DNA from: Phycisphaerales bacterium UBA1845
GTDB taxonomy: Bacteria; Planctomycetota; Phycisphaerae; UBA1845
Direction: 5' to 3'
Length of the DNA stretch: 18,872 bases
NCBI GenBank assembly: GCA_002338715.1
Contig: DDIR01000139.1
Location: 10,216 to 29,087, forward strand
Part shown: piece after piece, positions 7,814 through 14,704 of the stretch
Layout of the letters: each line of letters opens with the position of its first letter
Numbering within the stretch: position 1 is the first letter of the stretch
Program-made: the position numbers and the translations under genes
Notes under the pieces: generated by a model
The model's database searches: none
The model's input: the letters and a program-made list of their open reading frames with translations, nothing else
Told to the model about the DNA's origin: nothing

Positions 7814-9070
7814 CTACGATTGACGTCGCGGCTTGGTCGCCAAGCGCCGGCGGTGGGCGATGGCGGCCATCATCATCATGGCCGTGATCATGGTATGAAC
7901 CATACCGACACCGCACATGCCCCGGATGCTGTTGCTTGCACCGGAGGATTCGTCGGGTTCGAGGTCGAGGTCAGCCGTCGGGCGATCTTCCTGCGGATTG
8001 GTCGTTCGGATGCGCATGATTCTGCCCGAAAACAGTTCGGAATAGTAAAGGTTGCCGTCGTTGCCCAATGCCAGATCGACGGGACCGTTGTCGAGCCCGA
8101 TGAAATACTCATGGCTGACGATTTCGTCGCCGGTAAGTACCGCGCGGAAAATCGCCTTGCTGACGTAGTCGATGTGAAAGAGGTTGCCTTCGTATTCTTC
8201 GGGGTAGAGGCTGTCGCTATAGAACACGCATCCGGAAATCGACGAGCCTTGGTCGTGGTAAGCGAGAAGCGGGTTGGTGAATCCGTCGGCGGCTGCGGTT
8301 TCTGACGTGCCTTCAACCTCGGGCCAACCGTAGTTCAATCCCGAGCGGACGAGGTTGATTTCTTCGCGCTGGTTGTCGCCGCTCGATCCGACATCCATGA
8401 CGAAGAGTCGTCCGTCGGGCGAGAAGCAGAATCGAAACGGATTGCGGAATCCGGATGCGAAGGTGGCGCGCTTCGCTCCCGTTGGCGTTTCGAAGGGGTT
8501 GTCAGCCGGGACAGAGCCATCGGGGTTGATGCGGCTTAGTTTTCCGGCGAGCGATTGAATGTCCTGGCTGTTTTCGGGCGTGCCGATGTCGCCGACCGAA
8601 AAGTAGAGCAGTCCATCGGGTGCGAAGCGGAGGCATCCGCCGTTGTGCACCGTGCCCGACGATGGCAGGTTACCGCGGATGATGGTTTCGTTTTCGCCGA
8701 CGTTTTGGTTGTCGGTCCAGCGGAGGATGCGCTGTTCTTTTTCGCTCGTGGTGACGAACGCGTACACGAATCGGTCGTTTGCAAAGTCCGGCGAGAGCGC
8801 CAGTCCCAGCGCGCCGCATTCCCCTTCAGAGAATGCGCCCGTTTCGACGAATGGTTCGTCGAGGAGCACGCCGTCGTCAATGATTCGAATTGCGCCTTCG
8901 CGTTCGGCGACGAAAAGTCTGCCGTCAGGCGCCCAGGCCAATGCGATCGGTTGATTCAAGCCTTCCGTGTAGACTTCGACAAAGAACCCGTCGGCATCGG
9001 CGCTTCCGGCGACGGCTTGAAATGCGCAAAAGGTGCACGCAAGGACTGCAACAATAAGTCGGGCTGACAT
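7814..9070 (-). CDS. Secreted glucose/sorbosone dehydrogenase-like beta-propeller with C-terminal sorting-type tail
   Basis: A 418-residue protein starting at the ATG at 9070, with GGGGA five nt upstream. The frame stays open further upstream, but that part runs into the DUF1501 gene and is low-complexity Arg-rich. Residues 1-21 form a signal peptide (Ala-Val-Ala cut). The body is a six-bladed GSDH/Hhip-type propeller with the catalytic-type His in Val-His-Asn-Gly-Gly (H142) and the Gly-Phe-Arg-Asn-Pro motif (R209, N210) that contacts PQQ in soluble glucose dehydrogenase. Repeated Ala-Pro-Asp-Gly-x-Leu-type blade strands are visible. PQQ-dependent oxidation of a sugar or alcohol is the family's best-known chemistry; PQQ use here is inferred. 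The C-terminus carries an acidic Ser/Gly linker, C386, a Met/Ala-rich hydrophobic stretch and Arg-Arg-Arg at 407-409, as in tripartite surface-sorting signals. It lies 65 bp downstream of DUF1501. Confidence 0.85.
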   Translation of the reverse strand: MSARLIVAVLACTFCAFQAVAGSADADGFFVEVYTEGLNQPIALAWAPDGRLFVAEREGAIRIIDDGVLLDEPFVETGAFSEGECGALGLALSPDFANDRFVYAFVTTSEKEQRILRWTDNQNVGENETIIRGNLPSSGTVHNGGCLRFAPDGLLYFSVGDIGTPENSQDIQSLAGKLSRINPDGSVPADNPFETPTGAKRATFASGFRNPFRFCFSPDGRLFVMDVGSSGDNQREEINLVRSGLNYGWPEVEGTSETAAADGFTNPLLAYHDQGSSISGCVFYSDSLYPEEYEGNLFHIDYVSKAIFRAVLTGDEIVSHEYFIGLDNGPVDLALGNDGNLYYSELFSGRIMRIRTTNPQEDRPTADLDLEPDESSGASNSIRGMCGVGMVHTMITAMMMMAAIAHRRRLATKPRRQS

Positions 9071-9135
9071 GGTGGTCCCCGTACGAAGTGGTGCTTGGTT
9101 TTCCTTGGTCCATTGAACCCAGATGGACAGTGATC

Positions 9136-10335
9136 CTAGACGAACAGTGACGAGCCGATGTTGGTGTCGTAGTTCTCGCCGTTGACTTCGAAGACCGGTT
9201 TGGGATCGAACCCGAGCCAATCCTGGATGCAGGATGCGAAGACGGCGCGGAAGTCCACGTAGTATGGCAGCGACGCTTCGTTCAGGTCGGCCGTCGATAC
9301 GTTCTGACCGTGAAGTCCGCCGTTGACGCCTGGTCCCGCGAGGATCATGTGCCCGCCATGACCGTGGTCGGTTCCGGGGCTGCCGTTTTCTTCGTTGCGC
9401 CGGCCAAACTCGGAATAGAAGCAGACGCAGGTGCGCTCCCACATGCCCATCGCTTTCAAGTCGGCGACGAATTGGCCGAAGTGGTTGTTGATCTTCGGGA
9501 ACAAATCGAGATTGGCTTGGTCCTGTGAACCGTGGGTGTCGAACCCGCCGTAGGAAAGCTTGATGATCTGCGTGCCCAAGCCGGCAGCGGCTAACTGGGC
9601 AGCGCGGAAGAATTCGCCGCGTTCTTCACCGGACGATTCGAAGTTGGCGGTTTTCTCGCGAATTTCTGCGCCGCGAATATTGATGCGGCTATAGGCGTCG
9701 AGGATGGCTTGGCGCTTTTCGTTGGTGCCTTGTTTTTCCAGTGAGAGTCGGGTGAATGCATCCTGGACGGCACCGCGATAGGTGTTGTCGGGGTAGCCGT
9801 AGCGTGATGGATCGCCGATGGTTCGGGTGTCGAGCACGCCGAACGGTTCGTCGAAGTAGGTTTTTCGGAGGCGTTCGTACCATTTGCCGGGAACGGTCCC
9901 GTTCAAGTTGCGCACGCCGTATTCGAAGACTTCCTGGCTTTCGAAGTGCGACCCGTTGGCATCGGGATAGCCAACCTGCTGAATGACGGCGAGGTTGCCT
10001 CGGGCGTATAGATCGTTGAACACGGGGAACAGGTTGTTGATGCCGTACTCGGGGTTGTCTGGCAGGACGGTGAGATCCTTTTCGGTGAGCGCGAGGACCG
10101 GGCGCTTGCTCTTGTACACCGCGTTTTGATACGGCGCGAGGAAGCTCAGGACGTCGAATCCGCCGTTGAGCTGGCACAGCACGAGAAGGCTGCCGGTGCC
10201 GTCAGCGGATTGTCCGTAGGTGTTGGCGACGGTTTGAAGCAACGGGTCAGCCAGCGCCATCGCCCCCACGCCCATGCCCGTCTTGGCGATGAAGCTACGG
10301 CGATTCATCTTGTGCCACTCTTCGCATCCCTTCAT
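9136..10335 (-). CDS. DUF1501 family Tat-exported protein
   Basis: A 399-residue DUF1501 protein. The N-terminus has Asn-Arg-Arg-Ser-Phe-Ile (Arg-Arg at 12-13) followed by a Gly/Ala hydrophobic stretch, a twin-arginine signal, so it is probably exported folded. Recognisable family features are an early Leu-Asn-Gly-Gly-Phe-Asp strand, a Gly-Gly-Phe-Asp-Thr-His motif (D266, H268) and a Gly-Thr-Asp-His-Gly-His-Gly-Gly motif at about 321-328. The last two resemble metal-ligand motifs of the alkaline phosphatase/sulfatase superfamily, to which DUF1501 is distantly related. No biochemical function is established. ATGs at 10344, 10335 and 10308 are possible; 10335 has GGGAG nine nt upstream, while 10308 would begin directly at the Tat motif. 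It lies 94 bp downstream of the DUF1800 gene, its usual partner. Confidence 0.9.
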   Translation of the reverse strand: MKGCEEWHKMNRRSFIAKTGMGVGAMALADPLLQTVANTYGQSADGTGSLLVLCQLNGGFDVLSFLAPYQNAVYKSKRPVLALTEKDLTVLPDNPEYGINNLFPVFNDLYARGNLAVIQQVGYPDANGSHFESQEVFEYGVRNLNGTVPGKWYERLRKTYFDEPFGVLDTRTIGDPSRYGYPDNTYRGAVQDAFTRLSLEKQGTNEKRQAILDAYSRINIRGAEIREKTANFESSGEERGEFFRAAQLAAAGLGTQIIKLSYGGFDTHGSQDQANLDLFPKINNHFGQFVADLKAMGMWERTCVCFYSEFGRRNEENGSPGTDHGHGGHMILAGPGVNGGLHGQNVSTADLNEASLPYYVDFRAVFASCIQDWLGFDPKPVFEVNGENYDTNIGSSLFV

Positions 10336-10384
10336 GACTCTCATCTCCCGTGTTTCAAACTGGCCTGGTTTTGGACTGCTTGCT

Positions 10385-10423
10385 GATTCTCGTTGCAGAT
10401 TCTTGTTGTTGATTCTTGCTGTG
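10385..10423. repeat. Three tandem 13-bp degenerate repeats between DUF1800 and DUF1501
   Basis: Units begin at 10385, 10398 and 10411: GATTCTCGTTGCA, GATTCTTGTTGTT and GATTCTTGCTGTG. Nine of 13 positions are identical in all three (GATTCT plus three downstream). The array fills much of the short gap between the two genes. It may bind a regulator or RNA-binding protein, or be a chance slippage product. Confidence 0.6.
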
Positions 10424-10429
10424 CGTCGG

Positions 10430-11962
10430 TTAGCTGGTGATGACGTTTTCGTGCATGGCCATCAGGCGGATCAACTCGGCGACGTGCCGCGGTTGATCGT
10501 CCGGTTCAAGCAGGTGAAACGCCCGCCAGCCATTCTGATCGAGCACTTCGATGTAGATGTCCTTTTCCTCTTCGGTCAGGTCGAGATGGAACCAACTCGC
10601 GACTGCGTCGACAATTTCTTCGCGAATCTCGCGCTCGGTCCAACGTCCGACGGCTGGCAGCAGGTGATAGGGCAGTTCCGTCGTGCGGTCGGGGCCAAAC
10701 TCCATCTTGCGCGAAAGGGCTGAGATTCGGTTGATCAGCCATTGATCCTCAAGCCATGCTTCGCCTTCGGTCCAACCTTCCACACCGGGCGGGTTCAACA
10801 TCTCTTGGCCGGCGCCCGCCAAATCATCGCAGAGTCGATTGAGGGTGTACCCCTGCGAATCTTCGCTGTACATGTGCATGTCGAGCGTCCTGAAGACGCC
10901 GACGACGTGCTCAACGGGCGAGGTGATATGCGAGCCGATCGCGTCGGATGAGAACATCGCCTGCGACGTAAGGAGGCGGCGGACCACCGGTTCGATTTCG
11001 AAGTTGGAATCGACAAACGTCTGGGCGAGGTCGTTGACGACGGCATCGCTGGGGTTTTCGTGGACGAATGCGACGAAGAGATTGTGGGCGACGTAGCGGG
11101 CGGCTTCCGGTTGATCGAGGGTCAGGTCGATCATGCCGAGGTAGTCGTAGTCGCCGGGGTCGACGCGCGTCGGGAGGATGCGTTTGACGCTGGTGTCGTG
11201 GTTGAGCAGGTCGTAAATCGGACGTGCGTCTTTTTCCGATTCGCGCAGCAGCGTGATGCCGGTGAAGGCCTTGGTTGATTCCTTGATGTCGTCTTCGGTG
11301 TAGAGGACGTCGCGACCGAGGGTAAACAGTTCCCAGAATTCGCGGGCGTAGTTTTCGTTGGGGTTGTCTTTGGGGCTGTTGGCGCCGTCGAGCCAGATGA
11401 GCATGAGCGGGTCGATGGTCAGTTCTTCGAGGAATTCGCGGTAGTTGCCCAGCGCCTGCTGGCGAAGCATGTTCCAATGCAGGACGGCGAGGTTGCGGTC
11501 ACGCCCATCGACGACGCGGCGCGACGTGGCGAAGCGGTCGTGCCAGAAGAGGGCCATCTTCTCGTAAAGCGGGTTCGGGCTTTCGAGCAAGTAGACCATC
11601 CAGCGCCGCGGAATGTTGTCTTCGTAGAGTTCGGCCAACTCGTCCCACTCGGCTGGGACGGGTTTCTTTTCGAGAAGATCTTCGACCGTCGCGGTCAGCC
11701 CGCGCTGAACGGCTTGTTCGACTTGTTCGGGCGTTGCGCCGAATGCAGCGCGGCGCAATAGGTGATAGGCTTCGTCGGACGTAAGCTGGTCGGAATGTTT
11801 GGCCAGCGACTGACCATCACCACCGCTTGAGTTGTTACCGCCGAAGAGTCCACCGCCGTTGTTTGATCCACTTCCGCCCGCGCCTGGTTCGGAACTTGTG
11901 CAACCCGTGACCGTCATCAACGTAATGGCGACATAACAAAGCAGGCGCGTCGTGTAGGACAT
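10430..11962 (-). CDS. DUF1800 family lipoprotein
   Basis: A 510-residue DUF1800 protein. The ATG at 11962 is preferred because GGAGA sits 8 nt upstream; a GTG at 11977 lies before that site. A hydrophobic segment with Val-Thr-Gly-Cys (C21) indicates a lipoprotein, followed by a Gly/Asn/Ser-rich linker at about residues 28-48. Family signatures are clear: His-Leu-Leu-Arg-Arg-Ala-Ala-Phe-Gly at 67-75, Trp-His-Asp-Arg-Phe-Ala-Thr-Ser at 140-147 and Asn-Glu-Asn-Tyr-Ala-Arg-Glu-Phe-Trp-Glu-Leu at 202-212. DUF1800 has no assigned biochemistry and is typically encoded directly upstream of DUF1501, as here. The shared strand and short gap imply co-transcription and a joint role in the cell envelope. 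The 3' end is TAA at 10430, followed by the 13-bp repeats. Confidence 0.9.
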   Translation of the reverse strand: MSYTTRLLCYVAITLMTVTGCTSSEPGAGGSGSNNGGGLFGGNNSSGGDGQSLAKHSDQLTSDEAYHLLRRAAFGATPEQVEQAVQRGLTATVEDLLEKKPVPAEWDELAELYEDNIPRRWMVYLLESPNPLYEKMALFWHDRFATSRRVVDGRDRNLAVLHWNMLRQQALGNYREFLEELTIDPLMLIWLDGANSPKDNPNENYAREFWELFTLGRDVLYTEDDIKESTKAFTGITLLRESEKDARPIYDLLNHDTSVKRILPTRVDPGDYDYLGMIDLTLDQPEAARYVAHNLFVAFVHENPSDAVVNDLAQTFVDSNFEIEPVVRRLLTSQAMFSSDAIGSHITSPVEHVVGVFRTLDMHMYSEDSQGYTLNRLCDDLAGAGQEMLNPPGVEGWTEGEAWLEDQWLINRISALSRKMEFGPDRTTELPYHLLPAVGRWTEREIREEIVDAVASWFHLDLTEEEKDIYIEVLDQNGWRAFHLLEPDDQPRHVAELIRLMAMHENVITS

Positions 11963-12279
11963 TTTTGCTTTCTCCACAATGGTCGGCTGCGAGTGTTTGT
12001 AGGAAGAGGGCGTTCAATCGCCTGACGACGATTGTGCGGATGCTTCTCTCCCTCGGATCGCGTTCAACAGTGTTCATCGAATACGGACACGGTGAAGTCA
12101 AAGAAAGTTTCGCGCAAAAGGACGTTCTTCAACCGATGCGGTGGGCGTGGGGATGTTTTCGGGCCCGCGATTTGGAGGGCGTTTGGGCGCGGTGGCGGTT
12201 ATGGGATGGGGGTTTGCTTGTTCGTCTGTGCGCAGTACGGGGGTGCAGTGTCGATCTGCACCGAGTTGTTTTCCCCTGG
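11963..12279. other. Intergenic region upstream of DUF1800 with no gene
   Basis: About 317 bp between the DUF1800 start and the REP-like element. Open frames on the plus strand here read through the REP element, lack a usable ribosome site and show no family similarity. A promoter for the DUF1800-DUF1501-propeller block is expected here on the minus strand, but I see no convincing -35/-10 pair. Confidence 0.5.
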
Positions 12280-12364
12280 ATTCCCGCTTGCGCGGGAATG
12301 ACGATTGGGCGCGGGGATGACGAAATATCGCGGGAAGGACGATGGGCGCGGGGATGACGATATT
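12280..12364. repeat. REP-like hairpin plus four tandem 19-bp units
   Basis: A perfect 8-bp inverted repeat (ATTCCCGC / GCGGGAAT, loop TTGC) occupies 12280-12299. From 12291, four degenerate units built on CGCGGGRAKGACGA follow with starts at 12291, 12310, 12329 and 12347 (spacing 19, 19 and 18). A 17-bp segment is repeated exactly at 12307 and 12344. The hairpin plus GGGAATGACG matches the widespread REP-type palindromes that read through as Trp-Ile-Pro-Ala-Cys-Ala-Gly-Met-Thr. It lies 13-98 bp past the stop of the first propeller gene. No T-tract follows on the minus strand, so it is not a classical terminator. Confidence 0.7.
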
Positions 12365-12377
12365 GCTTCCTTTGAGA

Positions 12378-13784
12378 TTAAGGCGTTGGCGCTATCTTGT
12401 AGACGACGCCACCGGTTCCGGTTGGGCCGGCATTATCGGAGGCGAGCACGTAGACTTCGCCTTCGGCGTCCTGTCCGAATCCGAACAGGTATTGGTTCAG
12501 TCTGCCCCCATTGTTTCCAACGACCGAAAGCTGGCGGCGCGTCCACACGCCGTTTTGATCTTGTGTTGCGGCGAAGAGTGACCCGTCCGGGTCGCCGAAG
12601 TCGGTGCTGAAGTCGCCGAAGATGTATTGGCCATTGAGGAGCGGAATGTCGCTGCCCCGATAAACGAATCCACCGATCACCGAGATGCCGATGGTGACAC
12701 CGTTGGTGTCGACGTGTTGATAGGTCAGGATCGGCGGGCTGAGGGGTATGCCGTTTGTCCCCATGTTGGCGCATTCGGCTGGCGGTGAACTGGGATTGTC
12801 CGGGTCGAAGCAGTCGTTCCCTTCGCGAATATGCCAGCCGTAATTGCCGCCATTGGTGACGACGTTGACTTCTTCGATCAGGTTCTGCCCGACGTCGGCG
12901 ACATACAGTTCGTTGTCGGCGCCCTGGTCGAATGAAAAGCGAAACGGATTGCGAAAACCGTACGCGAAAATCTCCTGGCGTGATGACGGATCGTTGGCAA
13001 AGGGGTTGGTAGCCGGGATGGCGTAGGGCAACCCGGGATTGGGAACGCCGTCGACATCGATGCGCAAAATGCTGCCGAGCAGGTTCGTGGTGTCCTGACC
13101 GTTGCCAAGCTCGGGCGAGTGACCAACCCCCACATCGTTGGCACCGCCGCCATCGCCGACGGCGATGTACAAGTCGCCCTCGGGTCCGAAGGCCAATTGC
13201 CCACCGTTGTGGTTGGATTGCGGTTGCGGGATTTCGAGCAGGATCAATTCGCTGTCCGGATCAGCGACATCGGGATCGTCGTCGGACACGCGGAATTCCG
13301 ACAGGCGTGTCTGCGAATCGAAGGCGGGCGGAACGGTTTCGCCTTTCTCGGCGGAGTACAAGACGAAGAAGCGCCCATTGCTGGCGAAGTCCGGGTGCAG
13401 GGCGAATCCGAGCAAGCCGCGTTCGTCGTAGATGAATCCACCGCCGATGTCGATGCCGATATCAATCATGCGTTCGGTCACGTCGAGGAAGGGCGTTTCG
13501 TTCACCGTGCCGTCGGCGTTGAGGACGTGAACGGTTCCGACCTGGTCGTAGATGAACTTGCGCCCCGTGCCATCGTCGACGATGCCAAGTGGCGATGTCA
13601 GACCGTCAGCGACGGGTACGAGCGCGATCTGGCTGTTGGCGGCAGGGTCGTCACCGTTACCGGGTGGTGGTGTTTCAACGCAGCCGCTGATTGCGCCGAT
13701 GGTCAATGCGAACAGTAGCATCGCAGCGCGGCGTGTCTGGTCGGCGTTTCGGAGCGGTTCGTGTTTTGTGGGGACGTTGTTCAT
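12378..13784 (-). CDS. Lipoprotein of the glucose/sorbosone dehydrogenase-like (PQQ-type) beta-propeller family
   Basis: A 468-residue protein starting at the ATG at 13784, where GGAAGG lies 8 nt upstream; a longer in-frame start lacks such support. An Arg-Arg plus hydrophobic signal ends in Ile-Ser-Gly-Cys (C35), a lipobox, followed by a Pro/Gly-rich linker. The propeller body carries Asn-His-Asn-Gly-Gly (H192), a Gly-Asp-Gly-Gly-Gly loop, and Tyr-Gly-Phe-Arg-Asn-Pro-Phe-Arg (R278, N279), matching the catalytic His and PQQ-contact residues of soluble aldose dehydrogenases. An Asp-Val-Gly-Gln-Asn-x-x-Glu-Glu motif and Gly-Gly-Asn-Tyr-Gly-Trp are typical of the family. Substrate and cofactor use are inferred. 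It is a paralogue of the propeller at 7814-9070, but anchored by lipid rather than ending in a C-terminal tail. Together they bracket the DUF1800/DUF1501 pair on the same strand. Confidence 0.88.
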   Translation of the reverse strand: MNNVPTKHEPLRNADQTRRAAMLLFALTIGAISGCVETPPPGNGDDPAANSQIALVPVADGLTSPLGIVDDGTGRKFIYDQVGTVHVLNADGTVNETPFLDVTERMIDIGIDIGGGFIYDERGLLGFALHPDFASNGRFFVLYSAEKGETVPPAFDSQTRLSEFRVSDDDPDVADPDSELILLEIPQPQSNHNGGQLAFGPEGDLYIAVGDGGGANDVGVGHSPELGNGQDTTNLLGSILRIDVDGVPNPGLPYAIPATNPFANDPSSRQEIFAYGFRNPFRFSFDQGADNELYVADVGQNLIEEVNVVTNGGNYGWHIREGNDCFDPDNPSSPPAECANMGTNGIPLSPPILTYQHVDTNGVTIGISVIGGFVYRGSDIPLLNGQYIFGDFSTDFGDPDGSLFAATQDQNGVWTRRQLSVVGNNGGRLNQYLFGFGQDAEGEVYVLASDNAGPTGTGGVVYKIAPTP

Positions 13785-14069
13785 GTCGTCTGCCTTCCTT
13801 TGAGACGAATCGTGCGAAGATTGGTTGGTGTTGGCCGCCTCGTGCGGCGCGTATTCAGTGATACCGGCCAACGGTCTCATTGCAACCGTGTACTGAAGCA
13901 ATGTGGGCGGCGGAGGGATTCATTGCGGTAAATCGCGGGGAGGGTCATGTCGAATCCGGGGGCATGATCGGCGATAACGAGGGTATGGGGGCTGATTTGG
14001 TTCACTGCGACTTAACATATGAAAGTCGTTGACAGGATTCCGGCGCAGGGTGCGTCTATAACGGTAACC
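13785..14069. other. Divergent intergenic control region
   Basis: This 285-bp gap must hold the promoters of the propeller gene (minus) and the sigma gene (plus). On the minus strand TTGCAA and TATCAC are 16 bp apart, a weak candidate. On the plus strand there is a perfect TTGACA at 14029-14034 and a CGTCTATAAC segment at 14053-14062, although the spacing is longer than for a housekeeping promoter. A minus-strand open frame crossing this gap is antisense to the sigma gene and is not supported as a gene. Confidence 0.4.
14013..14024 (+). promoter_or_regulatory. Shared element TAACATATGAAA upstream of the sigma gene
   Basis: This 12-mer matches TAACATTTGAAA at 15381-15392, upstream of the PDZ gene, at 11 of 12 positions. 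It lies about 45 bp before the chosen sigma start, a distance that fits a -35 element or an operator. It contains an ATG at 14019 that could be mistaken for the start of the sigma gene. Confidence 0.4.
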
Positions 14070-14651
14070 ATGGAAATGGCGGCAAACGCAAACTTCGATG
14101 CTGAACAGCCCGTCATAGAGGCGATCCAACAGGGCGACCACTATGCATTCAGGGAATTGCTGCGCCGTCATGACCGTTGGGTCCGCGGGGTTGTGTACGG
14201 CGTACTCGGCAGCAACGACCTCATCGACGATGTTGTCCAGCAGGTGTGGACGACGGTGTGGGAGAAGATCGCGGACCTTCGTGACACGAGTCGCTGGCGG
14301 GTGTGGTTGTATCGGTTGGCCCGCAATGCGGCGGTCGATGCCGGCAGGAATGTCACGAAGCATCGCGAGCGCACGTGTGCGTTGCCCGCACAGATGGTTG
14401 ATGCGGACGGGACTGACCCGCAGAAGCGCTACGGTGTACGCGAGAAGCGCGAGGCAGTACAAGCCGCCATCGAATCGCTTCCGGCGCTGTACCGCGAACC
14501 GTTGACACTTCGACATCTGGAAGGATGGAGCTACCGGGAGATCGCCGACGTGCTTGGCGCACCGGTGGACACGATTGAAACGAGACTGGTGCGAGCGCGG
14601 CGCATGCTTCGCAAAGCGCTGGTTCAAGAGAGTGAAACAGAATCCGACTAG
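14070..14651 (+). CDS. ECF-type RNA polymerase sigma factor
   Basis: A 193-residue sigma-70 family protein of extracytoplasmic-function type with region 2 and region 4 only. Region 2 spans about 24-92 with the Asp-Asp-Val-Val-Gln-Gln-Val-Trp core-binding helix and the Trp-Arg-x-Trp-Leu-Tyr-Arg-Leu-Ala-Arg-Asn -10 recognition segment. Region 4 spans about 126-182 with Leu-Pro-x-x-Tyr-Arg-Glu-Pro and the helix-turn-helix Tyr-Arg-Glu-Ile-Ala-Asp-Val-Leu-Gly. It should direct RNA polymerase to envelope-response promoters and be held by the membrane protein encoded 53 bp downstream. The ATG at 14070 is preferred over the in-frame ATG at 14019: the extra 17 codons include ATA, GTA and AGG, unlike the rest of the gene, and overlap promoter-like sequence. 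Neither start has a clear Shine-Dalgarno. Confidence 0.9.
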   Translation: MEMAANANFDAEQPVIEAIQQGDHYAFRELLRRHDRWVRGVVYGVLGSNDLIDDVVQQVWTTVWEKIADLRDTSRWRVWLYRLARNAAVDAGRNVTKHRERTCALPAQMVDADGTDPQKRYGVREKREAVQAAIESLPALYREPLTLRHLEGWSYREIADVLGAPVDTIETRLVRARRMLRKALVQESETESD

Positions 14652-14662
14652 GGTTCAACACG

Positions 14663-14688
14663 CTTGAAGGTGAGAACAGGCCTTCAGG
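14663..14688 (+). other. Hairpin between sigma and anti-sigma genes
   Basis: CTTGAAGG and CCTTCAGG pair over 8 bp (one G-U wobble) around a 10-nt loop, in the 53-bp spacer of the sigma/anti-sigma operon. There is no T-tract, so it is not an intrinsic terminator. It may tune the ratio of the two proteins by processing or by blocking read-through. Confidence 0.35.
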
Positions 14689-14704
14689 CAAAGGTGGCAG
14701 AATC

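Noticed and set aside
9071..9442. N-terminal extension of the propeller gene at 7814-9070
   Set aside because: It is Arg-rich shadow sequence inside the DUF1501 gene. The signal peptide at 9070 with its ribosome site marks the true start.
10385..10423. CRISPR-like array
   Set aside because: Only three 13-bp direct units with no spacers and no cas genes.
12280..12299. Intrinsic terminator for the first propeller gene
   Set aside because: The stem is perfect, but on the minus strand the following bases are purine-rich with no T-tract, so REP-like identity fits better.
11965..12357. Plus-strand open frame of 130 codons upstream of DUF1800
   Set aside because: It reads through the REP-like palindrome (the Trp-Ile-Pro-Ala-Cys-Ala-Gly-Met-Thr product is the usual artefact), has no ribosome site and starts opposite the DUF1800 start.
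13920..14627. 235-codon minus-strand frame opposite the sigma gene
   Set aside because: It is antisense to a clear ECF sigma factor, with no recognisable domain or start signal.
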